From the NCBI GenBank assembly GCA_009760855.2, contig WPIO01000304.1, positions 64,001 through 104,811 of the forward strand: 40,811 nt of DNA. Reading direction: 5' to 3'. The notes beneath the pieces are model-generated. The model did no database searches. It saw only the letters and a list, made by a program, of their open reading frames with translations, and was not told the DNA's origin. Made by a program: the position numbers and the translations under genes. This DNA is from Cristatella mucedo (Eukaryota > Bryozoa > Phylactolaemata > Cristatellidae). This document shows positions 1 to 10,265 of this stretch, piece by piece (the stretch's first letter is position 1; each line of letters begins with the position of its first letter).

Positions 1-192
1 ATACGCATTTAACGGAATGTTGCTTACTCTATGGTGAATGAAAAAACGAAGCTAAAGATAACACGTGTGGGTTTCTCTCTCTAGCACGATCTAAACGCAA
101 AAGAACAGCACGTGCAGGGGGAGCCACAGAAGTCTTCTCCTGTGAAGCTTAGCCTCAGGCTTAACGAAGAGCAGCAGCCAATGAGAACTTAC

Positions 193-247
193 CAAGCAGG
201 GTCAGGATCAGGACGAGCGCCACCACCAAGCCCGGCGTGGTTGTCAT
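193..247 (-). CDS. First coding exon (signal peptide) of a secreted or membrane protein; gene continues past left edge
   Basis: Read on the minus strand from an ATG at 247, this exon encodes MTTTPGLVVALVLILTLL and then one base of a split Gly codon before a strong donor (G|GTAAGTTC at 193/192). The product begins with a short polar n-region and a 12-residue hydrophobic core, the expected form of a signal peptide. The cleavage site would be coded by the next exon, which lies off the left edge. A G at -3 makes the start context acceptable. Phase-1 splicing right after the signal peptide is typical of genes built from extracellular modules, and it matches the phase of the exons found at 24.8-33.6 kb, although this must be a separate gene because transcription runs leftward out of the window. 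The reading frame is open upstream of this ATG, so a longer N-terminus cannot be excluded. Function beyond secretion is unknown. Confidence 0.6.
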
Positions 248-560
248 CCCGGTGAGCTTCTTTTGCGGCCTGACGTAAATTGCACAGTACGGTCCGACAA
301 CCACCAACGTGCGAGAACCCGAGGCTCTTGGCTGAAAAGTCAGCTCTCTGCCGATGAGCCAAAGCCGAAGCCGAAGCCGAAGCCGAAGCTCCAAGGAGCA
401 GCACAATGAGTGGATCCGCTCGTGCGCATCACCGGTGGCCAACGGCTGGGCAGGACGTCGATAGTCTTGTTTGCACAGTCGCTTCTGTTTGCCGTTGCCG
501 TCCCGTCTCCTGCAGCGAGGAAAAGAAAGGACCCAGCTCGATAATTCGATGGCAAACTGC
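248..560 (-). promoter_or_regulatory. Putative 5' UTR/promoter region of the signal-peptide gene, with a GAAGCC hexamer repeat
   Basis: This GC-richer stretch lies directly upstream of the minus-strand ATG at 247. It contains about five tandem copies of a GAAGCC-type hexamer at 360-390 and no clear TATA box. The promoter role is inferred only from position. Short ORFs exist in all frames here, including runs of Leu-Arg and Phe-Gly from the hexamer, but none has coding support. Confidence 0.25.
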
Positions 561-928
561 ACTCAGCGAAGATGAAGAGCAAAAGAGTCATCGACAGGTC
601 ATTCCTTGCTTGCTTTGGATTAGCTGCTCGATATACTCCAGATAACTAGAGCTGACAGAGTCTAGTCCGACCGAGTAGAGGAAGGTCGCAAGCAAACCGC
701 TCAAGTTTCTCACTCCTGTAGGAGGGCAATTGATTAAGCTAGCTGCAACACGTTCGCGGTGTGATCACTTTATGCACGATCGTGCCAGTAGAGTTGAGCT
801 CCACGTTTTGCTTCAGGAACGGTCACAATCTCTAAGGAAATGGTTGAGCACTCTGAGGAATTGCCACACTATTTGAGGAGCGGTCACATTATCCAAGGAA
901 TTTCAAATTACTTTTTCTGCCGTACCCT
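560..928. other. Intergenic, no gene seen
   Basis: Only short unrelated ORFs are present. A pair of similar phrases (GGAACGGTCACAATCTCTAAGGAA near 817 and GGAGCGGTCACATTATCCAAGGAA near 878) suggests a small local duplication of about 60 bp. No RNA gene or recognisable mobile element was seen. Confidence 0.4.
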
Positions 929-1144
929 AACTTGGTGCTTGCAAACTGCGGCATGCAGGATTAGCTAGATTTTGACTGCTAAAATTGTATTCGCGGCCTC
1001 TGATTTTTAGAGGCGCAGAAGCCATTATAAGGCAAGCGAGCTGTAGTAAGGCATCACCAAACCTAGAGTCAGTCATACAATATTCAGACGATCGGGTGTT
1101 AAGCTTCAAACTAGATATAATTTCAGCAGCTCTAGGCTTCGATT

Positions 1145-1194
1145 CAGGAGGCACTTGCACCAAAGATCACCACCTTCGGTGCAAGTGCCTCCTG
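1145..1194. repeat. Perfect 17-bp inverted repeat with 16-nt loop
   Basis: The arm CAGGAGGCACTTGCACC at 1145-1161 is exactly reverse-complementary to 1178-1194, separated by 16 bases. The partner duplication near 12655-12690 keeps the left flank and the CACTGGTC right flank but lacks the second arm, so the hairpin is specific to this copy. Confidence 0.8.
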
Positions 1195-2029
1195 GCCACT
1201 GGTCGGTAGGTTAGCGATGCTGTCCCCGAGTGATTGCACGCTGTAGCTAGTGCAAGACGCCTGCGGTTATTCGTCCAATATCGAATAGATCATAAGCTCG
1301 TCATTGCCGCCAGGGGCGCACGTCATTACCTCCAGGTGCGGCTCTTCTGTCAGCATAGCACTGCTTGCGTCGGTGCTGCGGATATAAGTATCCACCCTCA
1401 GGCTCCGAGGCTCAGAGGCCGATTCGCAATATGTATCAAGTGCCGGCAATGTGCTTCGCGCGCCTGCAATGCCTATCGAATGCTGGCCCTCGACTAGTAC
1501 CGTTAGCTGCCCTGCGTTGGTGGCGAGGTTTCGCCAGACCACGAAAATAGTTTCTTGCAGTGTGTAGCACTCATAGCTATCGCCGCTCAATGTAGATGCA
1601 AGGTTAGCTAATGGGCCGGTTTTTAATGTAGATCAATAGTAAATGCTCGTTCGCACGAACTACTAAATTTGGTGTGGGCAAACTGTGTGTCTGTACGAGT
1701 TGATAAAGCGTGGCCAATTCTGCTTTGTGCACAAATGCTTGTAAACCGAGTTGCCTCAGGTAAGTTGAAATGAGAACAACTACGGCTGTAACGCGATTGC
1801 TAATAGTGCTTGCTTATTTTCTCTCGAACTAATGCATTTGTGGCTAGGCTTTTGAATCGAGTTAGAAGAAACCTTTTTTGCTACGAAATATTGGATCAAT
1901 AACATCAGCTACATCGCGTATTCGGGAGTCTGAAGGAATATAGAGATTGGATAACAAATTGGTAATACCCTGGCTTGTACATGCTGTGATAATACGACAT
2001 TTGTATAGCGTCCAATGATGAGAACTGAA

Positions 2030-2930
2030 TCTCTTACTAGACACTTTCAATATGAGTTTGCAGGAACCATGTCGCTTGGTTATTGATAGCGTTCAGAGTG
2101 CGAGCATGCGTGTGCAAACAATGGACCACTCGTACTGACATAGTGAATGCTGGGAGGAGCAGGTGCGGTTTCAGCTTCTTTTTGAAATTCAGGGCGTGTT
2201 GGGATGTCAGTCTGGAGCCAGTTCTAGGATTTTTCAGCAAAAAAACTAATTTAATTGTCTCCAAAATGATTTACAGTGGCAGAGGGGCACGGCTAAACGA
2301 CTTTAGTGGAAGAGTGGGTGGTACAATGTCTAGCCTAGCTTGATTAGTATAGCTATGTTAGAGCAAGGAAAAGATGAGGAACCTAAAAGTGAAAGACGGA
2401 AACCTTGAAGTCAGTATGCTATTTGATTTGATGCCTGTGGCGGTCGATGAAAAACGGCGTATGGTGAAAGCTGATGGCTGCAGTTTTTTTAACCGTGGGC
2501 CTTTTATCGTGCAGGGCTTTTGACAGGCGATACGCGAGTAACAGAAGTGGAGAAGGAAAGTCACAAGTTACCCAACAACGTGGCGTGTTATCACTGTGCT
2601 AGATGACCTCAATTTTCGCCATGTTACGTTGCTGAAAGTAGGCAGACTTGACTGTGAAGCCGATGAGGTCAACTAGTAAATGGTTTCTTGCGAGCTGTAA
2701 GCTCAGATTTCGTCCAGATGCCATGGGTAGTGTGCCAGCTAAGCCCGTTTTTAGGCGTTGTTTTCCTAAGTCTCAAGTCCAACACTAGGTTTACCAAAAA
2801 TTACTAAATTATTTTTGTCATAATTTAATTTGAGAGAGCCTATTGCCATCCAAGAATAAATTTCATGAGTACATGCAACAGGGATTTAAGAGGGTTTGAG
2901 CTATTGTGAGGCAAAGATGGATCACAGCAC
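2030..2930 (-). mobile_element. Very old L2-like LINE fragment (family with ATT tail), copy A
   Basis: Nucleotide phrases match the better preserved minus-strand copies at 14560-16450 and 37670-39850 in the same order. AGTAGGCAGACTTGACTGTG at 2637 matches the one near 38421, and TGCCATCCAAG...ATGAGTACATGCA near 2844-2876 matches the RT stretch that encodes the DDI-TWMAA part of the other copies. The reading frame is destroyed by stops and indels. It ends abruptly just inside the reverse transcriptase. Confidence 0.6.
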
Positions 2931-3074
2931 AGGTGCTTCAGTATGTTGCACTCATTAAAATTAAAGATAAGAGTGTTCTTGGTGATTACATTGGCAAAGA
3001 CAGGAGCTTAATTTGTAAAATGAAGAAAACACTGATCCCTGCATAGCCAAGTACTGTAGAACAGCCTCTGATGC

Positions 3075-3380
3075 CTGTTGTTTGTTTAGACCGTGGCATT
3101 ATCGGCTTTTAATAATAAAAATGGAGGTCACGCCCAATAGTATTGAGACAGTCATAATATGGTTGACATTGAAAGCCCAAGCTTCTCCGGGGGAGTGTGT
3201 TGATGAGTGAGATTTAAGCCAAAAGGCCAAATTTCGGGATTAAAACACCAAAAAGAGAAACTCCGACTATCGTCGGGTTGAATAGAATATTCTAAAATCT
3301 AAAACTCATTTCGCTTTCAAGCTTTTAGGGCTATTCAATTGCGATAGGTTGGCTTGCATAATTGCTTTAACGATAATAAT
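3075..3380. other. Intergenic, no gene seen
   Basis: AT-rich sequence without a supported ORF. Nothing recognisable was found apart from the start of the LINE tail that follows. Confidence 0.4.
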
Positions 3381-3525
3381 AATAAGAATGCACTTGATAA
3401 AGTGCCGTCAGATAACTCAATCTTTTTCTTGGTGCTTTACATTTTCTGTTAAGGAAACACGATTGAGTGGTGAGTAGTATCATGCTTGATAAACAACGTG
3501 AATAACCTGGTTAGGGGTGACATGC
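3380..3525 (-). mobile_element. LINE 3' tail fragment (ATT-tailed family)
   Basis: An (AATAAT)n run is followed by AATGCACTTGATAAAGTGCC and then, further on, TTAAGGAAACACGATTGAGTGG. These are the reverse complement of the 3' end of the plus-strand LINE copy at 27840-28052. Only the 3' untranslated end survives. Confidence 0.65.
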
Positions 3526-3534
3526 ACAGATAAT

Positions 3535-3680
3535 TAATTTTATAGAGTCATAAGAGAACCTAATTTCTATTCATACACTTCACATATGCCACGGGGCTCT
3601 AGCCAGACCTTGGTCTGGGCGAGCACTTTAACCTCGCGGCCAAACCAGCATTCACGGTGATGGATAGTCCAGTTGATAAA
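3535..3680 (-). mobile_element. tRNA-derived SINE, copy 1
   Basis: On the minus strand the unit begins with TGGTTTGGCCGCGAGGTTAA, resembling an A box, followed by a degenerate B-box-like region before GGCATATGTGAAG and a 3' part (GAATAGAAATTAGGTTCTCTTA). The same arrangement recurs at 5275-5428 and 37520-37665. The 3' part resembles the tail of the ATT-tailed LINE. The copy has accumulated substitutions in the B box. Confidence 0.6.
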
Positions 3681-3689
3681 GTGCTCAGC

Positions 3690-4640
3690 AAGAACAGGCG
3701 AATTTCGAAAGAAATGCGATGCATTAGCACGAGGTTTTCTTGGCCTGGCGAAACCTTTTCTAGACTTAGATGAACCAGCCAATCAGCTGGCGAAGCAGTT
3801 ATGCTGCAGAGTGGCAGTAATTGCATTATGCATGACTGGCGAAAACTTAGGGTTTCACCTGCTGCTACTTTTGCTCGCCATGTTTGCCTCTGACCTTTGC
3901 CTAATTTTTGGCTCAGCAGGCATTGGTTGCCGAGGCCATAATTGGGCACACGACGTAAAACGGCCATCAAACCATGTATTTCCCTCCTTGTATTAGTTAT
4001 TAGCGAACGATACAAGGTTTTACGAACGTTCGTGAGTTCAATTCTAGCCCCCAACAAGTGCTGCCTGCCTAAGCTGAAGGCAGAGTTAGGATCGAGTCTA
4101 AGGCTGGATGGAAGTATTTATTAGAAAATGTGCATCCAATTTACAAAAGGAGCGTATCTTAACTGTTGTATGAACTATAGGATGACATCACACTTGATAT
4201 TATTATTTTTTATCTGCGTGCAAAAATTATGGATTTCTGAGTGAAATCGACGAGTTTGATCCGGCTCGATGACGGGACCTGGAACGCTGCTTCTGTTTAC
4301 TGCACGGCACCTTTTAAGCGGTTCATCTTGCACTTAAAATCTTGCGATTTGTGTTATTCAGTGAATTATTGCTTGCAAATCACTTACTGTCGAAGTAAAA
4401 TAAAGATGTGGGTAACGGTTCTTGAGATGCTGGCGTTTGTAGTTAGGCCATCGCTGGCCAAATCCGGTTCTGCTCGCATGATTATGATAAATAAATTCGC
4501 AGGGCGTCGTGCTTTTCACGAACTCACGATTAATCAATCTGGAATGAATGGGATTCACGATGCACACGAAAGGTTTTCAGAAACGGAGATACGGTACTTC
4601 CGGAATCAATAGCTACTGTCCGTCATGGGAAATGTACTGG
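3690..4640. other. Intergenic, no supported gene
   Basis: Several ORFs of 60-150 codons occur on both strands, but none has splice sites, domain-like composition or recognisable similarity. No repeat family was recognised apart from the flanking SINE. Confidence 0.35.
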
Positions 4641-4644
4641 AACT

Positions 4645-4880
4645 GAGACTACCACCGACCTCCCTCTGCTCGCCGGTCAGCAGGTGCGAGCTGGAGGGGG
4701 GTCAGGTGATGAGCGACGCCCCAGTGGCTCGTCCTCCTCTTCGTGAGGGCCGCAGCCATCAGAGCGTCGAGGCTTCCGCCGAACGGTAGCGAATCGTTTA
4801 CGAGAACTGAGCCTACGCGATTGTTGCTGACGAGTCCTGGCTTTACGGTCACCTCTACGGCCGAAGCTCGTCGTCGAGTG
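4645..4880 (-). mobile_element. R2/NeSL-like LINE C-terminal endonuclease fragment
   Basis: The minus frame contains [19 protein letters not shown], which lines up with the better preserved VDGSHDALMAAARNKSDK of the element at 18230-19830. The DNA also agrees (GACGCTCTGATGGCTGCGGCC against GATGCTCTGATGGCAGCGGCC). In R2/NeSL-type retrotransposons this region is the C-terminal restriction-like endonuclease, typically with the pattern D-V-T-x-P-F followed by A-x-x-x-K-x-x-K-Y. Here the copy is a short remnant ending next to a GA microsatellite. Confidence 0.5.
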
Positions 4881-4881
4881 T

Positions 4882-4883
<2 letters not shown>

Positions 4884-4977
<94 letters not shown>
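4884..4977. repeat. (GA)n microsatellite
   Basis: About 47 near-perfect GA dinucleotides with one interruption near 4969. It produces spurious Arg-Glu and Ser-Leu ORFs. Confidence 0.95.
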
Positions 4978-4979
<2 letters not shown>

Positions 4980-5274
4980 GGCCCACCTGGAGTGCAGCGT
5001 GCAATGTCTCGTGCTGCTGCTGCTCTGAGCGGCAGCAGCAGGCGCGATGCCGGAAGAGAATGGTCCATGTACACCCTGGGCGGAAGAGGCGTCAGGCTGT
5101 AAGGAACGACGGGTCGAAACGAGCCAGCCCAGACCTACCACAGCCGCTCACCTCCCTTGCGTATTCGACAGCTGCAACAGATGTGGGGTAAAGCAGTAGC
5201 TAGCTTAGCCACGGGTGGCATTATAGTTTTGGAGAGTCGGAACGAAGCTAAAGATTGCCAATAGTCTCAATAAA

Positions 5275-5428
5275 TAAAATAAAAATAATTAATTCATTTA
5301 CATAGAGCCCTAAGAGAACTTAATCTCTATTCAGGCGCTTCACATATGCCTCGGGGCTCGAGCCCACGACCCCAGTCACACTTCGGTCGGGGACAGCACC
5401 TTGACCGCTAGACCAAACCAGCGATGAG
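5275..5428 (-). mobile_element. tRNA-derived SINE, copy 2 (best preserved promoter)
   Basis: On the minus strand the head reads TGGTTTGGTCTAGCGGTCAA, a good tRNA-type A box. It is followed by GGTCGTGGGCTCGAGCCC, a B-box-like segment, then GGCATATGTGAAGCGCCTGA and AGAGATTAAGTTCTCTTA, ending in an AT/AAT-rich tail. The 3' portion resembles the LINE end at 27985-28052. RNA polymerase III transcription is known for such elements; present activity is not implied. Confidence 0.75.
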
Positions 5429-5429
5429 C

Positions 5430-6100
5430 TACCTTGCTTCCCGTGGACTCGCTATAATGATGGCATCCTTCACCCTATTGATTACGGCTTGTAAATAATT
5501 CGAGGCTTCTGCTTTATAGCAGCTAGAACCAGGTGCAGCGAGTTTCGTGGAAGGACGAGTGTGAATGTTAGCGGTCTACACAGAATCGGCGTTTAATCCT
5601 CTTGGAGCGTATGCAGTCGTTCGTGAAGCCACGAGGGCTTGGACGTGAGTAACCAAGGAGGTGCAGTAAGCCCGGACAATCGGAGACCTTACCATGAGAA
5701 CGTGTATGCTCAGTCACATGACATTTGATGAGTAACAGGGAATGCCGCTTTGTACAAGCTGGAATGAAAACTGCAGTTGTGTGACTCTCATTTCGTAACT
5801 GGCGCTGTGTCGTTCAGTGCATCCCAGCAATAAGCGAGACCCGAATAGCATGGAGCTTATTTAGAAGCTGAAACATTAGCTGCAGCCAATGGCAAAAATC
5901 AATGGCAAAAATGTCTAAACACTAATCGTGAAAACATCAGAGGCGGTTACGGCTTGAGCTGATCACTCAAGCGGCAGGCAGGCATGCACAGCCTGGGTCA
6001 TGTCGTAATCTGAGCCTAGTAGGCACTAAAAGCCACCCCAGTGCGACAGTTCAGCTGTATTCCGGACTTCAAGCTGAGCTGTCGAGGTGTTTCAAAGTAA
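5430..6100. other. Intergenic, no gene seen
   Basis: No supported coding exon or RNA gene. A small duplication (TGGCAAAAATCAATGGCAAAAA) lies near 5889. The segment is otherwise unremarkable. Confidence 0.4.
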
Positions 6101-6125
6101 GTCACACGCCATGGATGGTGCCGTA

Positions 6126-6186
6126 CACACACAAACACACACATGCAAACACACACACAGGCTCACGTATAAACACACACACAAAC
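6126..6186. repeat. Imperfect (CA)n microsatellite
   Basis: ACACAC runs interrupted by AAAC, ATGC and GGCT words. It generates a spurious His-Thr-rich ORF. Confidence 0.85.
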
Positions 6187-6189
6187 ATG

Positions 6190-6990
6190 CCTCTCTCGGG
6201 GATGAAATGGACCATCGTGCGCCTAAGATAATGCGGTTCATTAATCGTAACGTATTGGGAGTGTATTATGTATAGACAGCAGTTGCACAGGTCTTTAAGA
6301 AAACCAACAAACCTGCTGCTGTCGCAACTCCTTTGGTCTATTTTCGTCAGAGTAAATAGTTGTGTAAATCTTGACGATCCTTTACTGCGGAGCCACCTTT
6401 TGAGCCAACTATTGTCTGTGAGTCCCAAAATACTAAAATCAATTTCCGAAACAACTACCGTGCACAGTTACTTGGTGTAAAATTGACATTCGGTCATCTG
6501 CGTTCTGGCCAGGTCAATATCAATCAATAATATAGACTTGCAAGCCACATAGCCCATTGAGATTTCTCAAGAGAGAATAGTGCTGCACGATCAATAACTA
6601 CACGGTTCGGGCATAATAAATTTGCCAGCGGAAGAAACGTTTCCGTCGGTGACTGTGCGGTGCAGGGGCACGACGACCGCCTTTAAACATGAGCCTTTGA
6701 GAGGCGAGACCAGATAACACAGACTGGTCTCCCATATGAGACACGGTTTTTTATTCGGAGAAAGTGGCCTTTAATAGTAAGACCATTTTTTATTTCGTAT
6801 TTGAAAGGTGGTTGATCGAAGGGGCAGGAAAGAGTGGCTCACAGACCGGAGGGCTCTCCAGTCATCCTCTTTGGATGTCTTCTCAGACTCCCTAAAGGCC
6901 AGCCCCTAAGCCGCTGTACGCTGTCTCTTCATCGGACGGTTAGTCAGTGCTGAAGCAGTCTCCAAAAGGTGCTCATTTAGCCAAAGTCAT
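6190..6990. other. Intergenic, no supported gene
   Basis: Short ORFs only. No LINE, SINE or RNA feature was recognised. It borders the 79-bp minisatellite. Confidence 0.35.
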
Positions 6991-7769
6991 GTCGCAATCT
7001 GTGTTTCGTGTGCATCGCCAACGAAAAAACATGTGACTAGTGGCAGCATGCTTGATGGGATGTCTTACTGTCGCAATCTGTGCTTCGTGTGCATAGCCAA
7101 GGGAAAAACATGTGACTAGTGGCAGCATGCTTGATGGGATGTCTTACTGTCGCAATCTGTGCTTCGTGTGCATCGCCAACGGAAAAACATATGACTAGTG
7201 GCAGCATGCTTGATGGGATGTCTTACTGTCGCAATCTGTGTTTCGTGTGCATCGCCAACGGAAAAACATGTGACTAGTGGCAGCATGCTTGATGGGATGT
7301 CTTACTGTCGCAATCTGTGCTTCGTGTGCATAGCCAAGGGAAAAAACATGTGACTAGTGGCAGCATGCTTGATGGGATGTCTTACTGTCGCAATCTGTGC
7401 TTCGTGTGCATCGCGAAGGGAAAAAAACATGTGACTAGTGGCAGCATGCTTGATGGGATGTCTTACTGTCGCAATCTGTGCTTCGTGTGCATAGCCAAGG
7501 GAAAAACATGTGACTAGTGGCAGCATGCTTGATGGGATGTCTTACTGTCGCAATCTGTGCTTCGTGTGCATCGCCAAGGGAAAAACATGTGACTAGTGGC
7601 AGCATGCTTGATGGGATGTCTTACTGTCGCAATCTGTGCTTCGTGTGCATCGCCAACGGAAAAACATGTGACTAGTGGCAGCATGCTTGATGGGATGTCT
7701 TACTGTCGCAATCTGTGCTTCGTGTGCATCGCCAACGGAAAAACATGTGACTAGTGGCAGCATGCTTGA
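6991..7769. repeat. 79-bp minisatellite, ~10 copies
   Basis: GTCGCAATCTGTG recurs at 6991, 7070, 7149, 7228, 7307, 7387, 7468, 7547, 7626 and 7705. The spacing is 79 bp except for two units of 80 and 81 caused by extra A bases in an A-run. Units are almost identical. They differ mainly at one place, where ATCGCCAACGG and ATAGCCAAGGG versions are interspersed (units 2, 5 and 7 carry the second; units 6 and 8 are intermediates). The last unit is cut after GCATGCTTGA. The high identity implies recent expansion or homogenisation. Confidence 0.97.
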
Positions 7770-8640
7770 AAAACATGAAGAGTAAGCGAGCAAAAAGGAT
7801 TTTTTTCTAATTTTAGCTAGATGAGTATCACCTGGATAGAGACGTGGCACTGCAAGTGATTTTAATTATTATTTTAAATTGTTATTTTAACTAAAGTCCT
7901 ATAATTACGGGTATGAGGCCAAAAACAAAATGCACGAGGCAGGTGCCTCAACAAGCCAAAATGCCTGGGGTGCAGATTCGGTTTTCTCGTGGTGTAGAAA
8001 AGCGATTTATTATTCCTAAAACAATCGCTGCATATTTTAGCATATGAATGTAAAGTTAGGGCCGTTGAAGTTCTTCGAACGCGGTGACTAGTTGTCGGCA
8101 CTGCAATAGCCGAAAGCGTTTGACATACATCAGGAGTTTGATAGGTTGAGGTGACTACTTCCAAGCGATGATTGGAGCGTTAGCAGCACCTCTATTCTGT
8201 AAAAACACTCTTACAATATGGCTAACATAAGAATGCATGCATGCATGCATTGACCTAAAATCTAGAATATATGCTAGGTGTTCTCTGATTATATGATGCT
8301 TTCCGACCACTGGCTGGCCAAAACATGCCGCTGACCCAGCATCAGCCGTAGCTGCACGACTACCAGGCTCGAGCACGGCGATGTGGGTAAGGGATACATT
8401 GTCGAAGCAGGCAATTCGCCTACTGCTTGCTAGTTGAATAGCCGGTAAGGTTCAAATAGTGGTAAAACAATTAACTGCTGAATCGAACGACCGATGCAGT
8501 TATTTATAATACTTTACTGAGCTGGAGAGCGTTTTTCCTCGCTACTTCATTTAAAATTTTTTACAACGGAACCAGCGGCGAATAAAGCTTAGTAAAGCCT
8601 GGCATAATGGACTCGCTTTCTCCATTTCCCTACGGCAGTA
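7770..8640. other. Intergenic, no supported gene
   Basis: AT-rich sequence with short ORFs only. A self-complementary (GCAT)n run lies at 8232-8250. No mobile element was recognised. Confidence 0.4.
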
Positions 8641-8930
8641 TTGTGGGAGCTCGAGGGCGCGCGATGGCGGCGCGACGAAGAGCGAAGCGCCCCACAAGCG
8701 AGTCGTTGCGTTGTCGACGACGGCTGTATTATACGATATAGCGGCCGTCGTGCGTGCTGCTCCGCAGCACGTGGTTTTAAGAGAGAGAAGAGACTGGATA
8801 GCGTGCGTACAGTCCGACGCGCAGGCAGAAAGTGAATTGGGCGGCTAGGAACGCGTCACGTGCCGACAAGGAGCGTTCCCGTTGGGCGGACGGAGCTTCG
8901 GCTGGGGCGGGTGACGGCGATGACACGCCT
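8640..8930. promoter_or_regulatory. CpG-rich block with GC boxes and E-boxes; candidate promoter
   Basis: This stretch is sharply richer in G, C and CpG than its flanks. It contains GGGCGG-type boxes (near 8837, 8884 and 8905), two CACGTG E-boxes (near 8769 and 8857) and a short hairpin (CGTGCTGC...GCAGCACG near 8752-8771). A 25-codon ORF begins at ATG 8663 in good context and ends in TAG. No downstream exon could be assigned. It may be a promoter with a first exon, or a GC-rich repeat fragment. Confidence 0.35.
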
Positions 8931-9735
8931 ACAGTATGTTTTCTCCACTGGGTAGCAAGGTTGTGGTTCAACTTAGTTTTTTCATCTCCACGCGGTCTAA
9001 TACGGGAAAGAAAGAGCCTTTAATGAACTTGCAAATGCTGCTCATTTTACCACAGAGTCAGCTGACAGCTTTATCATTTGCGCAACCTTAAGGGCTAGTT
9101 AAGGGCTAGTTGAAACGAGTGCTCGACTAGCATTAGCGTCTGAATGCGTACAGTAGTTATACTGCACCTGCCGAGAGGCATGGTTCTTTAAGGGTGCTCG
9201 GCAAGCAAGTTACTATTCTAAGCACAATGATTGTGATAGTTATCCTAGCAGGATTTATTGACTAACATGCATGCAGCTTCAAGCGTGCATTATATACAGG
9301 CAGCGGCAAAATATTTTTCACCATGGTTACAATTGGCATTGACTGCATATATAAAAAAACAGTCTATTATCCTTCAGTGTGCATTTCTTTTCATTTGTTT
9401 CTGGCTCAGACTGTGTGTCACTACTACTATCAATTGAAATAACCGACTTTCCAGTCACGCCAAGTTATAAGGAAGTGGTCTAGTTCTATTAAAGGGCTTT
9501 CAAGTTTTTTTCCTGTAAATTCAGCATAATTGAGCATAACAGAAAGTGTCTAATGCTACTCTTTACCTTACAATGTATCGCCGAGGAAGTGATCTCACTG
9601 TTTTTAAGCTATGGCAGAGCCAAAAAATAAATTGGCTTGCTGGCGAACGTGAAATCGCATTATTAATCTCTACGTACGTATTTATGCATGTACTAACGCC
9701 TTCTGTAAATCCGCAAAGAATTAAAGATTAAGAGA
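8930..9735. other. Intergenic, no gene seen
   Basis: AT-rich. It contains a tandem AAGGGCTAGTT doublet near 9090. No splice-bounded ORF and no recognised repeat family. Confidence 0.4.
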
Positions 9736-9900
9736 GCTTTACGCGGGAGAGTTTTTTCAGAACCCTTAAAGCCCAAACGGCTTTCTGTAGGCATTTTGTA
9801 GCTAAGAGACTTCATCTCGCATTACAATGAGATAGTGAGAAGCATCGCAGAGTCAGGGGAGCAGCTGAGAGCAGTTGAGTAGCGCGCAAGTAGTGCGCCG
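9735..9900 (-). mobile_element. L2/CR1-like LINE 3' end (CAAA-tailed family)
   Basis: Minus-strand sequence matches 32628-32760 in order: GCGGGAGAGTTTTTT, then CGGCTTTC..GTAG, AGACTTCATCTCGCA and AGAAGCATCGCAGAGTCAG. It covers only the last codons and 3' end of the element. Confidence 0.6.
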
Positions 9901-10125
9901 GCGTGGCATCGTAGATATGCCGGTTCGCCCCCTACCAGGCTCAAACCACAGTGCCTAGCTGATAGCCATGCTGCGCCCACTAGCCCATTTAGCACTGTAG
10001 CCTGGCCGTATTGGCTTACTGAGCGAGATTTTATCGCCAAGGAATCAGGCGGGTCGTGTGACCCAACTCGGACACTGGGATGATTGATTCTTGCTTGTGC
10101 ACCGGCCTGTGTGCCCGCTATCCGC

Positions 10126-10158
10126 TCTCTCACTCTCTCGCTCTCTCTTTCTCTCTCC

Positions 10159-10236
<78 letters not shown>

Positions 10237-10265
10237 CTCTCTCTATCTCTCTATCGCCCTCCCTC
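10126..10265. repeat. (CT)n microsatellite
   Basis: A long CT run with CTTT, CTAT and CCCT interruptions. It creates overlapping Ser-Leu ORFs in several frames, which are not genes. Confidence 0.95.

Larger units (their letters stand above)
928..3075. repeat. Copy A of a diverged ~2.1-kb duplication (partner 12447-14510)
   Basis: Colinear similarity with 12447-14510 runs through the whole segment with many substitutions and small indels. Shared anchor phrases include GGCATCACCAAACCT/GGCATCATTAAACCT, GGCTTCGATTCAG/GGCTTTGATTCAG and GAGTGTTCTTGGTGAT in both. The right half (2030-2930) is a decayed LINE and the left half has no recognised function. Either one long element inserted twice or a segment was duplicated. 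Confidence 0.65.

Noticed and set aside
1267-1590. 107-codon minus ORF with plausible composition
   Set aside because: Its diverged duplicate near 12.8 kb has stops throughout in the equivalent frame, there is no ATG at the start, and splice phases do not agree.
6991-7769. CRISPR array
   Set aside because: Units are fully identical along their length with no variable spacers, and the genome is eukaryotic.
7302-7850. Repeat-peptide ORFs on both strands over the 79-bp array
   Set aside because: They exist only where extra A bases make two units 80 and 81 bp; frame shifts elsewhere in the array break them.
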